Part shown: positions 17,731-28,448 of the stretch, piece by piece
Numbering within the stretch: the first letter of the stretch is position 1
Layout: every line of letters starts with the position of its first letter
Source of the DNA: Tannerella sp.
GTDB lineage: Bacteria; Bacteroidota; Bacteroidia; Bacteroidales; Tannerellaceae
Reading direction: 5' to 3'
NCBI GenBank assembly: GCA_031285565.1
Contig: JAITVY010000046.1
Coordinates: 1-64,000, forward strand
DNA length: 64,000 nt
Notes under the pieces: generated by a model
Told to the model about the DNA's origin: nothing
Databases searched by the model: none
Seen by the model: the letters and a program-made list of their open reading frames with translations, nothing else
Program-made: the position numbers and the translations under genes

Positions 17731-19455
17731 TTATTTATATCCCGGGTTCTGCGGGAAGTCTGCGTCAATATTCAAGTCAATTTGTTCCTGGGGAATAGGG
17801 AGTAATACATGATAATCCTGAATATTCAATCCTGGTGTTAACGGATTATTGTTGTACTTCCGTACCCGTTCTACCAGTTTACCTGTTCTGCGTAGTGCAA
17901 AGAAACGGCATTCTTCCTGATATAACTCACGCGCCCGTTCATCCAGCAGGTAGTCTATATTTACTTTATCAGCCGTAACAGGTGTAGCATTTGCCCTTTT
18001 CCGGATAACATTGATATCTTCCGTAGCTTTATCAATTTGACCTAATTGAATATAGGCTTCGGCACGGTACAAATATGTTTCGGCTAAGCGCATTGCATAT
18101 ACATCTTTAAAACCTGCACCATTTCCGGATGTTGCTGCATTTTCAAGTATATTACACGGATCAAAGAACTTTAAAAAGAACGGATAGATATACTGGCAAG
18201 AATCCCGGATTGCATCCCGACCGGCACTTGCCGGATACAAACTAAAATCAATCAATTGTCCATGATAAGCTGATTCCGGATTATCAAAATAGAAATCCCG
18301 TTTTACCATATGTTTTGCATTCCGGATGTCATTGTTAAAATCTGCCCCCCATACTATATGCGACATAAAATAGGTCGGACGAATCCAGGAAACACCACGG
18401 CCTAAAGTATCCGAATATCCTGTATATTTACCATCTATTAATTCTCCTCTGAAAGCAGGGAAACCATCGGGTGTATTTCCCATACGGAAATAAGCCGGTC
18501 CCCACGCACGTCCCCCACGGTTATTGCTTCCGCCAATTACACTTGGGTCATCGAATTGGATTGCCCAGATTGTTTCCGTATTGTCAGCTAAATTCTGGTT
18601 ATTTGTCGCAAACAAATCCCAGAATACATCGCCTGTGCCCCAAACGGAGTTACCGGCACTACCGAAACGATTGGTCATTATGGCATACCCCATGTTTTCT
18701 ATTAAAAGAGTGGATGTTTCTACTGCTTGTTGGTATTTTTGCTGCATTAAATATACTTCGGTTAATAAATGCAGGGCTGCTCCTTTTGTGATTCGCCCGG
18801 GATCTTCTTCTTTTCCGCGATCAGGTAAAGAGGCTATTGCCTGTGTCAAGTCACTTTCCATTAACTGAAATGCCTCAGATTTCGGATTACGAATGAAGTC
18901 GGTTTTTGCTTCGCTGGTTACCTCTGTAACAACAGGTACGTCCCCATAGTTAGAAACCAAGTGGCGATAACACCAGGCGCGGAAGAATAATGCTTCTCCA
19001 TAAAATTCTTCTTTTTTGGCAGGAGAAGACCAAATTGATTCATCTGAATTTTCAACATATTGCAAAATGAGATTAGCTCGTTGAATAAGACGGTATGGGC
19101 GCCGCCACCATTCTCTTACGATACCATTGGTAGAGGTAAAGTAATTTACATAGTTGCTGACAAACTTAGTACTGTTCGGGTCTTCACCATGAAAAGCTAC
19201 ATCTGTACCTACCCCCTTGTAAGTGCTGCTATGTTCTTGAATCTCTTCTCCAAAGAAAAAGTCATAGCGAACAGACCAATGAAGTCCGTTTATGCCTTGC
19301 CTTAGCCCGGCTTCCGTATTATATGCATTATCCGGAGCTAAGAAATCCATCGGTTTTTCTTCCAGGAAACCATCGTCATCGCAAGATATCCATATGAAGG
19401 GAATTGCGAATAAAATCACGAAAAACAGATTTTTATTATTTATAGATGTTTTCAT
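17731..19455 (-). CDS. SusD/RagB-family nutrient-binding lipoprotein
   Basis: Lipobox IPFIWISCDDD; SusD motifs (FLAPDNAYNTEAGLRQGINGL, GEALFFRAWCYRHLVSNYGDVPVV, C-terminal PIPQEQIDLNIDADFPQNPGY). Confidence 0.93.
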   Translation of the reverse strand: MKTSINNKNLFFVILFAIPFIWISCDDDGFLEEKPMDFLAPDNAYNTEAGLRQGINGLHWSVRYDFFFGEEIQEHSSTYKGVGTDVAFHGEDPNSTKFVSNYVNYFTSTNGIVREWWRRPYRLIQRANLILQYVENSDESIWSSPAKKEEFYGEALFFRAWCYRHLVSNYGDVPVVTEVTSEAKTDFIRNPKSEAFQLMESDLTQAIASLPDRGKEEDPGRITKGAALHLLTEVYLMQQKYQQAVETSTLLIENMGYAIMTNRFGSAGNSVWGTGDVFWDLFATNNQNLADNTETIWAIQFDDPSVIGGSNNRGGRAWGPAYFRMGNTPDGFPAFRGELIDGKYTGYSDTLGRGVSWIRPTYFMSHIVWGADFNNDIRNAKHMVKRDFYFDNPESAYHGQLIDFSLYPASAGRDAIRDSCQYIYPFFLKFFDPCNILENAATSGNGAGFKDVYAMRLAETYLYRAEAYIQLGQIDKATEDINVIRKRANATPVTADKVNIDYLLDERARELYQEECRFFALRRTGKLVERVRKYNNNPLTPGLNIQDYHVLLPIPQEQIDLNIDADFPQNPGYK

Positions 19456-19476
19456 CTTTTGATTTTTTTAAGGTTG

Positions 19477-22400
19477 TTAAAATGCTAATTTAATTCCAAA
19501 CACAACGTTACGGGTATTTGGTATATGCTTTTTATTTTTCAAAGGGTCATTGTCGCTATCATCATCAGCCAATTCCGGATCCCATCCCTGATAATTGGTC
19601 CAGGTATACAGATTTTTTGCTGAAACATAGAGTTGCAGGTATTCAAATCCACCTAATGCTTTTAAGATTTTCGGACTGAATTTATACATAAGCGATATAT
19701 CCTGTAAACGAACAAAGCTTCTGTCCTGATAGATGCCGCCTGATTGAGGTTGTGAGTTATAAATGCCGGTTGCGTTGGTAACTCCATTATCTGGTGTCCA
19801 ATATTGACGGATAGCTGGTTGGTTTATACGGTATACATCGTCTGACCGTTCGGCTACGTTTAGATAAGTCGCATTATTTAATATATAATATCCATTACCT
19901 CCCTGGACAGAATTCAGTAAAAAATACAACGACCAGTTTTTATAGGCAAATGTATTACTGAAACTGAAGCGGAAGTTTTCAGCTTTGGTACCGAGTACTT
20001 TTCGATCATTATCCGGATCAATTACACCGTCACCATTCAGGTCTTCATATTTCCATTGTCCAGGATACCAACCTTTATAGATTGTTCCGTTATATAAATC
20101 TTCTTCTCTCCATAAGCCGATAATATTGTAATTATAAATTGCCTGAATTGATTCTCCTACAAACCATGAATTTCCAATATCCGAGTCTCCTCCATTTCCA
20201 TATAATTTTGAAATTTCATCACGGCTTAAAGAGAATGTGAAAGCGGATGTCCAGTTAATATCTTTTGTAATGATGTTATTCGATCTTAACTCCAGGTCAA
20301 TTCCTTTTGTATTAACGCCTCCGATATTGGTCCAGCCTTGTTCGTAGCCGGAAGAGTAAGGAAGTTTTCTTGTTACCAATACATCGGTTGTTTTGGATGT
20401 ATACATATCTATTGATCCGGATATTCGTCGGTTGTCCAATAATCCGAAGTCTATACCCAGATTAAAAGAAGAAGTCTTTTCCCAGGCGAGCGATGAGTTA
20501 CCTAATTCGTTGTAATTAGGGTAGATTGCAACACCGGTGGAGCCGTTGTATACATAGTTATCGTTTGACATTTTAGCAAGACTGGTATAACGTCCGGCCC
20601 CTTGATTTCCATTTTGTCCATAGGAAAGCCTTAGTTTTAAATATAACCAATTTAACTTTTCCATAAACTGTTCTTCGGATGTAACCCAACCCAAAGAAAA
20701 AGACGGCAAAGTAACATATTTCGAATTGACTCCGAATCCTGAAAAACCATCGCGGCGTACGGTTGCAGTTGCCATATACCGGTTTTTGTAGGTATAATTA
20801 GCGCGTCCCATATAAGAAACACCCGTCTCTTGCCACTTTTGATTGTCTCCGGTACTAAGTTTAGTTCCAAAAGCCATATTGTGAAATCCTAATGCATCAT
20901 TATCGAAGTTTTCAGAGGTGAATCGATATTTTTCTCCCATGTATTTTTCACGACTGTATAGTAGGGTTGCATTTACACTATGATCACCAAATGTACGTAG
21001 ATATGTAATAATATTATTGAAAATCCAGCTTCTTTTTTCTTCCGGTATTTTTTCTGCTTTTCCATTATTGGTTATTCCTTCTTTTGTTGATGCCGGGTAA
21101 AATGAATTATTCTTCCGGTTCCAATAAGTATTTGAATAGTTAAAGTCGTAAGATAAACCTTTTATAAAAGGTATATTTATTTTAGTGTTTGCCACAAAGA
21201 ATAAACTATTACGGATATCCTCATTGGTTGTTTTAGTTCGCCATAATGGATGCGGCATATAATTTTCACCAGTTAAATAAGTTACATAATCGTCAGGGGA
21301 GCTCAAATCGTTGTTTGCGAGTGGACTGGCATACCTGGCGTCAACAAGTTCCGGTTCCAGACCAGAATAGTCCTGATACGAATAATTAACATTAAATCCT
21401 ACCGACATCCAGTCTGTAACCTTACCATCTATTTTGGTATTAAATGTGAAACGATCCCATTGGTCATTTACAAGTATACCCTCTTCTCCCGTATATGAAC
21501 CGGAAAAGTAATAATTTACTTTATCGGTACTTCCCGAATAGCTTAGGTCATAATTCTGGATGATCGGATTATCACGCATTACCACGTCAAACCAGTCAAT
21601 TTCATTATATCCATTCCCCATTGCCAGGTAATTATCTCTTTCTTCTTGTGTACGAAGGGTTGAGGCAACTACTTCACGATTGGTTACATCCGGTCGTACC
21701 GGTTTTCCGGCACTACTGGTCGGATTGGTAGCATACCATGCATACAAACTTTGTTGATAGTAATAATCGGTTAAACGAACTGCATATTGATCCGCATTCA
21801 TATATTTTACGGGATGATTTGTCTCAAATTGTGTCCCATAATATGCATTGAAAGCAATCCTGGGTTTTTCACTTTTTCCTTTTTTTGTAGAGATAATAAT
21901 TACTCCATTGGCAGATCTTGATCCGTAGACGGCTGCTGCACTGGCATCTTTCAAAACGTCGATATATTCAATATCGCTTACATTGATATCATTTAATTCA
22001 CCATTGTAAATAATTCCATCTAATACAATTAGTGGAGTTTTGCTAGCCGATAATGTAGTCTGACCACGGATGGAAAGATTCGATCCCCCTCCGGCCATCC
22101 CTTTGCTGGAAAGATTTACGCCGGCCATTGTTCCGGATAATGCCTGTGCCAGACTCATGTTAGGTAGTGAACTTTTATCATCTAAGGTAACACGGCTTAC
22201 TGCACCGGTAAGGTCACTCTTTTTCATGGTGCCGTAACCTACCACTACCACTTCATCTAATGCTTTTACATCTTCTCTTAAAACTATGTTCAACGTTTTT
22301 TGATTGGTGACATGTACTTCTATTGGTTCGTAGCCGATATAACTGATACTTAGTGTTGCATTTCTGGGTACAGTGATCGAAAAATTGCCATCAATATCAG

Positions 22401-22641
22401 ATATTATACCGTTTGTTGTCCCTTTTTCAACGATACTGGCTCCGATGATCGGTTCTCCTTTTTCATCTGTAATTGTTCCGCGAATAGTATTGGTTTGTTG
22501 ATCGATTGTTGAATTTGTTGCAGGAAGCACTTCCGGTATTGCATTTACGTGGTTTGTAAATAAAATGATACAGGATAAAACACTGCAAATGTACAAAAGG
22601 GTCTTTTTCCTGTATGATACAGTTTTTTCTTGTTTCTTCAT
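19477..22641 (-). CDS. SusC/RagA-family TonB-linked outer-membrane protein
   Basis: CarboxypepD_reg domain (IRGTITDEKGEPIIGASIVEKGTTNGIISDIDGNFSI), plug domain LDEVVVVGYGTMKKSDLTGAVSRV, beta-barrel. Confidence 0.95.
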   Translation of the reverse strand: MKKQEKTVSYRKKTLLYICSVLSCIILFTNHVNAIPEVLPATNSTIDQQTNTIRGTITDEKGEPIIGASIVEKGTTNGIISDIDGNFSITVPRNATLSISYIGYEPIEVHVTNQKTLNIVLREDVKALDEVVVVGYGTMKKSDLTGAVSRVTLDDKSSLPNMSLAQALSGTMAGVNLSSKGMAGGGSNLSIRGQTTLSASKTPLIVLDGIIYNGELNDINVSDIEYIDVLKDASAAAVYGSRSANGVIIISTKKGKSEKPRIAFNAYYGTQFETNHPVKYMNADQYAVRLTDYYYQQSLYAWYATNPTSSAGKPVRPDVTNREVVASTLRTQEERDNYLAMGNGYNEIDWFDVVMRDNPIIQNYDLSYSGSTDKVNYYFSGSYTGEEGILVNDQWDRFTFNTKIDGKVTDWMSVGFNVNYSYQDYSGLEPELVDARYASPLANNDLSSPDDYVTYLTGENYMPHPLWRTKTTNEDIRNSLFFVANTKINIPFIKGLSYDFNYSNTYWNRKNNSFYPASTKEGITNNGKAEKIPEEKRSWIFNNIITYLRTFGDHSVNATLLYSREKYMGEKYRFTSENFDNDALGFHNMAFGTKLSTGDNQKWQETGVSYMGRANYTYKNRYMATATVRRDGFSGFGVNSKYVTLPSFSLGWVTSEEQFMEKLNWLYLKLRLSYGQNGNQGAGRYTSLAKMSNDNYVYNGSTGVAIYPNYNELGNSSLAWEKTSSFNLGIDFGLLDNRRISGSIDMYTSKTTDVLVTRKLPYSSGYEQGWTNIGGVNTKGIDLELRSNNIITKDINWTSAFTFSLSRDEISKLYGNGGDSDIGNSWFVGESIQAIYNYNIIGLWREEDLYNGTIYKGWYPGQWKYEDLNGDGVIDPDNDRKVLGTKAENFRFSFSNTFAYKNWSLYFLLNSVQGGNGYYILNNATYLNVAERSDDVYRINQPAIRQYWTPDNGVTNATGIYNSQPQSGGIYQDRSFVRLQDISLMYKFSPKILKALGGFEYLQLYVSAKNLYTWTNYQGWDPELADDDSDNDPLKNKKHIPNTRNVVFGIKLAF

Positions 22642-22945
22642 GGGTATAAATTAATTAGATTTGTAAAGTGAAATGAATTGTAACTTAGGTAGTTTCTTTA
22701 GATTTAGCTTATACAGTATGTTTCATAGGCATTTATTTTTGTGTTAGACAATTGTTTTTTTATAGTGTTACCGCGCACACATAAACATCATTCAAACATA
22801 ATTGCTTGTATGCGTAAGTTTTGAAGCATCAAATTCATTTTGATTAGGGATCTGAAATCAACCAATATATAAGTGTTGATTAAATTAAAATAAAATGAGC
22901 GTTTTTTCATACATAAGTACATGTGTTTTTCTTTTAGATTTGCTA

Positions 22946-22975
22946 CAAATATAGATGTTTTTTATATAATTCAAA
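22946..22975 (-). promoter_or_regulatory. Putative Bacteroidetes promoter for the 19-22.6 kb SusC/D operon
   Basis: Minus strand TTTG-N18-TATATTTG (matches -33 TTTG / -7 TAnnTTTG consensus); start would lie ~300 nt upstream of the SusC ATG. Confidence 0.4.
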
Positions 22976-23284
22976 AAAAAATACAAAATAATTACGGTGT
23001 ATTGTATATTAATATTGAGGGAGAAATATGTGCGGTTTTTTGTGTGTGAATTAAGATAGTATTAATCTCGGTTGTATGTTGTTATGAATCAATTGATCAC
23101 TTGGAGGTTTTGCTGGGTGATAAGACAGAATTGAAATAAATAGGCTTTAGTGTGAAAGTAGACTGCATGTGTGTTTTTTTTAACAATTAAATGTTAAATG
23201 ATGATAGGGTTTGAGAGTGTAGATCATTGATTCTTTAATGATATATTTTATGAGTAAGTTTTAATAATTCAAAATAGAATGGTG

Positions 23285-24178
23285 TTACCCTTTCTTCATT
23301 TTTTTATATTCACGGGGAGACATTCCCATTATTTTACTGAAAAGACGTGAGAAGTAATAGGTATCATCAATGCCAATTTTATAGCAAATCTGATTGATCT
23401 TCATATCTGTAAAGTCGAGCAGTTTGCAGGCTTGCTGGATTTTCAACTGATTAAAATAAGTCAAGGGTGCAAATCCGGTTCGTTTATTGAACATATTTGT
23501 GAAATAAGAAATTGAATATCCGGTATGTTCGGCTATTTCGTCTAACGAAAGCTTTTTCTCCAGATTTTCTTTCATGTAGTGGATAGCAGCCGTAACAATG
23601 TCATCTTTTTGCGATTCATCTTTTTTGACATTCCTGTATTGTTGTATGTAATGCAATGTTCCCAGGTAATGGTGAAATATGGTGCAGGCGTACATCAGGT
23701 TCTCGCGGCTGTAACCCATTTCGAGTGTCCGGAAAATCTCCTCGAACAGTTCGATCCGGTCACTGATCCGGGAATGAAGTCCCGGACGGATTTCGATTGG
23801 CCGGTCTTGCTTTTGGGCAAATGAAGAAGCGAGTTTACCTTTGAAATGTATCCAGTAAATAGTCCAGGGGTTGCTCTCATCACTACCATAGGTGTGTGGA
23901 GCTCCGGCAGGTAAAATAAAATATTGGTTTTCTGTAACTGTGTGTTCGGAAGAACCGGTTTTAAACCATCCCCCTCCTTCTATGCAATAAATAAACACAT
24001 ATTGATTGATCGGTTCATTGCGTTCCCGGTAATGGTGATAGGCTTTGGGATAATAACCGATATCTGTGATGTGCAATACAGAAGAATAGGTGTCTTTCTC
24101 CATTTCCTGTATGATAGCCGGAGGAAGCACAATCGCTCTTTCGCCACTGAATCCGTCTTTACGCTTAATCATTGTCAT
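23285..24178 (-). CDS. AraC-family transcriptional regulator with cupin-like sensor domain
   Basis: N-terminal FIYCIEGGGWFKTGSSEHTVTENQYFILPAGAPHTYGSDE; C-terminal HTH LSLDEIAEHTGYSISYFTNMFNKRTGFAPLTYFNQLKIQQACKLLDFT…MSPREYKK. Confidence 0.93.
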   Translation of the reverse strand: MTMIKRKDGFSGERAIVLPPAIIQEMEKDTYSSVLHITDIGYYPKAYHHYRERNEPINQYVFIYCIEGGGWFKTGSSEHTVTENQYFILPAGAPHTYGSDESNPWTIYWIHFKGKLASSFAQKQDRPIEIRPGLHSRISDRIELFEEIFRTLEMGYSRENLMYACTIFHHYLGTLHYIQQYRNVKKDESQKDDIVTAAIHYMKENLEKKLSLDEIAEHTGYSISYFTNMFNKRTGFAPLTYFNQLKIQQACKLLDFTDMKINQICYKIGIDDTYYFSRLFSKIMGMSPREYKKMKKG

Positions 24179-24243
24179 ATATTCAAAGGTGAAGTTAATG
24201 ATTATAATTCAATATTAATCATTAATTTGAAGAAAAAAGTGGT

Positions 24244-24321
24244 CGTTATTCCGACTGTAAGGATAAGCACAATAAAGACTTTTGTTACAATGCGATATCT
24301 CACATTCGTTCGATATGACGG
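24244..24321. repeat. BIME-like palindromic repeat, copy 3
   Basis: cgttattccgactgtaag…atgcgatatctcacattcgttcgatatgacgg; same family as copies at 2995, 6097 and 25522. Confidence 0.75.
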
Positions 24322-24439
24322 ATAGCTTAAATGATAATAATTTTATTGTGAGATGTTTTAGGGTAATAATTACCCGTTTTGCATAGCTTATTTTCTGTAT
24401 TGTGCAAAAGTGTATCATTTGCATCCACACTAGAGGCTT

Positions 24440-25507
24440 TTAATTAAACCTATATTCTGTTATATGCCTGTATGGATTGTTTTTATCAATTATTATGGAT
24501 AGGGATTGTGGTTGATTTGGAGCGTCAGGATATCCTTGCGGTTCTAAAGCTATACCGGCACCGGCAAAATATTTAGCATTCTCACGACCAATATCACTCC
24601 CATCCATAAAATACCCGGTGTATACCTGTAAAGAGGGTTGGTTGGTATAAATCTCAACACTACGTCCGCTTTCTGTATCTTCCAATGTTGCTGCCCAATC
24701 CAGATCTGTATCTTTGTCGCTTAATACAAAAGCGACTGAAAAGCCTTTGTCTTTTTTTACCATATCGTCTCCAGCCGAAATAGATGCTGCAATTGTTTTA
24801 GGCGAAGTGAAATTGAGAAAAGTATTTGAAATATCTTTTAGGGTTCCGGTTGGGATCAGTTCTTTATCACAGGCAACAATCGAAGTGGATCGGAGTTTGA
24901 GGAAGTGAGATAGCACGCTTTTGTGTTGTTTGTTTTTTTGAAGATTGAAAAAGGCATGATTGGTTAAGTTCACTGGGCTAGGTTGATCTGTTGTTGCAGT
25001 GCATTCCATCCGGAGACTATTTTCCGGAGTTAGTTTATAGGTTACATGAACCGTTAGGTTGCCCGGATAAGATTCATCTCCATCGGGAGAGAAAAGTGAG
25101 AATGTAACTGTATTTTCGTTTTCATTACTGATATCCCATAATTGTTTATGAAAGGCTTTAATACCTCCGTGCAGATGATTTTTTACCGGATCGCCGTATA
25201 CATCATTTGAATCCAATTTGTATTCTTTACCGCATAAAGAGAAACGCGCCTGGTTGATTCGTCCGCATACTCTGCCTACAATGGCTCCGTGATACTGCTC
25301 ACCGGCATTCATATAGCCGGTGAGGGTATCAAATCCTAAAAGTATATCGTCAAATTCTCCATGTTGGTCGGGTACCCACATATTCACCCATCGCGCTCCG
25401 TAATTGGTAAATTGAGCAACCAGTCCGTTTGGGTTTTTTAAGGTGACCAGCCGGGCTGTATTGCCCGGGATACCTTTCAGGAAATCGGATTCTTTTAGCG
25501 AGTTCAT
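24440..25507 (-). CDS. galM: Aldose 1-epimerase (mutarotase)
   Basis: GARWVNMWVPDQHGEFDDILLGFDTLTGYM; NHLHGGIKAFHKQLWD; VNLTNHAFFNL; GIALEPQGYPDAPN. Confidence 0.93.
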   Translation of the reverse strand: MNSLKESDFLKGIPGNTARLVTLKNPNGLVAQFTNYGARWVNMWVPDQHGEFDDILLGFDTLTGYMNAGEQYHGAIVGRVCGRINQARFSLCGKEYKLDSNDVYGDPVKNHLHGGIKAFHKQLWDISNENENTVTFSLFSPDGDESYPGNLTVHVTYKLTPENSLRMECTATTDQPSPVNLTNHAFFNLQKNKQHKSVLSHFLKLRSTSIVACDKELIPTGTLKDISNTFLNFTSPKTIAASISAGDDMVKKDKGFSVAFVLSDKDTDLDWAATLEDTESGRSVEIYTNQPSLQVYTGYFMDGSDIGRENAKYFAGAGIALEPQGYPDAPNQPQSLSIIIDKNNPYRHITEYRFN

Positions 25508-25521
25508 GTTTTATGCATTGT

Positions 25522-25603
25522 CGTCATCTCGAATGAAATGAGAGATCTCATTAGCACAATGTTATTGTGACTATGCGATTTCTCCCGTTGGTCGAAATGA
25601 CGG
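25522..25603. repeat. BIME-like palindromic repeat, copy 4
   Basis: cgtcatctcgaatgaaatgagagatctcat … atgcgatttctcccgttggtcgaaatgacgg, inverted arms. Confidence 0.75.
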
Positions 25604-25636
25604 TTGTTTTTTGGCTTTTGAGACACATTTAATGTT

Positions 25637-28447
25637 TTAATTTGCCGAAAATAATCTCTTTATTAATTCCGGTTGCAGTTCCTGTTGAGGGTTGAATTTG
25701 TCGGACGCTATGTATTCCAGCAGACTTTGTTTAAACTGTGCAGCGGCAGGGTATTTCTGCGGATCTTTGTTTAATCCGGCGCTGCATACCATCAGTTTAC
25801 CTTTGCCTACTTTGGCTTCGAACAGTATGCCTAATCTACGGTTTTTAAACCAGTCGTCAATCAGATGAACAGTCGGACGAAAATCGGCAGGAAATTCATC
25901 CAGAACCATGGCATCGCAATCGGAAACAATGTCCCACCATTGGTAATCACTATAGCCTTCGTTCGGGAAAGCAGCCAATGCCGGGTGGGTAGGATTACAA
26001 AGAACACCTAATGTATGTGGCGCCTGGTTTCTTGTCCACGCTGTATTCCAGAATATGCTTGAAAAACCTACAGCAATGTCTCCACCTTTGCCGGGTTGTA
26101 CACTTCCTTTGGATGAAAGAAGCAGTACGGACTCCCCGTTATTCAACCGGTTGATAACTGACTGGTCAAATTTTGAGGCAATATAAGGTGAATTGCTTAC
26201 TGTTTGTTTTTGAGCAGGATATACCCATATGTTCCACTGATTCTTGCTGTTTAGATTTTCAGCCTGAACGGTTACTGTCAACTGCGTAGGCTCTTTTATC
26301 TGATCAAAAGAAACCTCGATGTTACCGACCGGAATACAATTGTCTAACGGTAGATCTTTGGTGAAACTACCTTTACCTATAAAACGGTTGTCGGATGTGA
26401 TGACCGTCCAGACGATATTCGCATCTTTAATGGGTTTTTCTCCGAAATGAGCGAATTCAACCGGTACGTTCATCGTTTCATTATTCAGCCATACCATTTT
26501 GGGAAAACGAACGAGGGGAACCGTTTGATTACAGAACATGCTGTAAGCTGTACCATCCACATATCCTTTTGTATCCCAGAATACATCTAATACACCCACC
26601 AAAGCAGTACCTTGTCCGGGGAAATCATTCAGGTCTAATAACTGGAATCCGGCAAATCCGGGGGTGCGTAAGGCTGCTTCAATATCTGCTTTATAACAAA
26701 GGGTTTGTAGTTTACCGGAAGCATACAGGAAATCGTCTGACAGATCACCCATGTGATTGTTCTCCAATGTTTCTTTGAAGATTTCAAAGTTCTTCGCTTT
26801 TAATACACCTGTATATTTTTGTATTTCATTGAGGTTAGGATATACGCACCACTGACCTATTTCGTGACTGACGGTAGGCATATCTTTTTTGATTATGTCG
26901 GCAAAATCGTAGTCAGAACGGGGTGGTTGTGCATTGATAATACTGCGTAATTCTTGTCCCCAGCCCTGGATACGTGGATCGGGTGCATTCCAGTAATCAG
27001 CGTTCGGTATATATGGCCAGCCTGCCGCACTGGTGTAAACCCTCCGGGAGTCTTTATCTTTCCAATGGTCTACCAGATCAGACAGATATTTTACCTGGTT
27101 TGCACCGCCCGGTTCATTTCCATAAGCCAGCATACAGAAAGAGGGATGGTTGCCATATTCTTGTAAAATACGGTCGCTTTCTTCGTAAAACCATTTGTCT
27201 AAATAACCGCCATCGCCAACGCTTGCCCATGCAGCGCATTCTACCTGCAGGTAAATACCCATACTGTCAGCTACATTGAAAGCTACTTCGGGCGGACACC
27301 AGGAATGGAATCGCACGTGGTTTAACCCGAAGTCTTTACACGTACGGTAAATCTTTTCCCAATAGCTGTTTTCCATAGCAGGATACCCTGTCAATGGGAA
27401 TATACAACACTCCAGCGTTCCACGCAGGAATATAGGTTGACCGTTTACGTGGAAGCGGGTACCTTCTTTTTTAAATTCACGGAAACCGAATGTCGTATAT
27501 CTCTCATCTGTTCCGTCCGGAGATTCAATTACTGTTTTTAGCCGGTAAAGGTTAGGTGTATGTTCAGACCAAAGTAGGGCATCTTCGCCCGCTTCTACAA
27601 CGGTGTTGTAATGAATCCTACCCTTGTCTTGTCCTTCCAGAAAAGCTGGTTTGCCAACCGGTTCCCCTTTTAGTGTTTCAATTTGTAGCGTGATTTTATA
27701 ATCATTCGCAGCAGGATCGCTATGACCGGTAATATCTACCCGTATTTGCTTTGTCTTAGTATCAGGATAGATTTGTATATCCGAAATAAATACATAGGGT
27801 TTAACCGAAAGTGAAAGGTCACCGGTTATACCGTTCCAGTTACTTTGTGTATGATCGGATACGCTGTGCGCATTGACGCCGACCGGAATATTTACGCGGT
27901 TATCTACGCGAAGTGTAAGGATATGCTTTCCGGCTTTCAGGTCGGTTAGTGCGTATCGGTGAGGAGTGGATAATCCGTTTTGTCTTCCTTTTTCAACTCC
28001 GTCAATGTATAAAGTTGTTTCCCAGTGCGTGCGTTCTAATTCCAATACGGCAATTCTGTCTTTCCAACCGGATGGTATATCAATCTCTTTTTGATACCAG
28101 GCAACTCCTACATAATGCTTTTCAGGATTCAGCCAGAATGGAACTTTTATATTTCCATCTTTCCGGTAATTTGCATAAGCCGGAGATGTGTACCAGGAAC
28201 TGTCAACAACCTGCCCCGTCCATTGGGTATGGATGTCTACATCATTACCATAGCCTTGTTCCTGTAGCGATCCGGGCAATTTGATCGGATCGTTAAAGGT
28301 AGCATCAAACCATTTCTCGTTGACCCCTATATCCGTTGGGTCGAGCTTGATTTTCCATTCACCGGATAGTGAGATGTTTTGTTCAGCCTGCTGACAGGCA
28401 GAACAAAACAATATTGCTAACATGAAGAAGAAGATTTTTTTTATCAT
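25637..28447 (-). CDS. GH2-family glycoside hydrolase with extra C-terminal domain
   Basis: Lipobox LFCSACQQ; GH2 sugar-binding and TIM-barrel motifs; YGNEPGG acid/base-like, SHEIGQW nucleophile-like; paralogue of 35233-38028. Confidence 0.88.
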   Translation of the reverse strand: MIKKIFFFMLAILFCSACQQAEQNISLSGEWKIKLDPTDIGVNEKWFDATFNDPIKLPGSLQEQGYGNDVDIHTQWTGQVVDSSWYTSPAYANYRKDGNIKVPFWLNPEKHYVGVAWYQKEIDIPSGWKDRIAVLELERTHWETTLYIDGVEKGRQNGLSTPHRYALTDLKAGKHILTLRVDNRVNIPVGVNAHSVSDHTQSNWNGITGDLSLSVKPYVFISDIQIYPDTKTKQIRVDITGHSDPAANDYKITLQIETLKGEPVGKPAFLEGQDKGRIHYNTVVEAGEDALLWSEHTPNLYRLKTVIESPDGTDERYTTFGFREFKKEGTRFHVNGQPIFLRGTLECCIFPLTGYPAMENSYWEKIYRTCKDFGLNHVRFHSWCPPEVAFNVADSMGIYLQVECAAWASVGDGGYLDKWFYEESDRILQEYGNHPSFCMLAYGNEPGGANQVKYLSDLVDHWKDKDSRRVYTSAAGWPYIPNADYWNAPDPRIQGWGQELRSIINAQPPRSDYDFADIIKKDMPTVSHEIGQWCVYPNLNEIQKYTGVLKAKNFEIFKETLENNHMGDLSDDFLYASGKLQTLCYKADIEAALRTPGFAGFQLLDLNDFPGQGTALVGVLDVFWDTKGYVDGTAYSMFCNQTVPLVRFPKMVWLNNETMNVPVEFAHFGEKPIKDANIVWTVITSDNRFIGKGSFTKDLPLDNCIPVGNIEVSFDQIKEPTQLTVTVQAENLNSKNQWNIWVYPAQKQTVSNSPYIASKFDQSVINRLNNGESVLLLSSKGSVQPGKGGDIAVGFSSIFWNTAWTRNQAPHTLGVLCNPTHPALAAFPNEGYSDYQWWDIVSDCDAMVLDEFPADFRPTVHLIDDWFKNRRLGILFEAKVGKGKLMVCSAGLNKDPQKYPAAAQFKQSLLEYIASDKFNPQQELQPELIKRLFSAN

Positions 28448-28448
28448 A

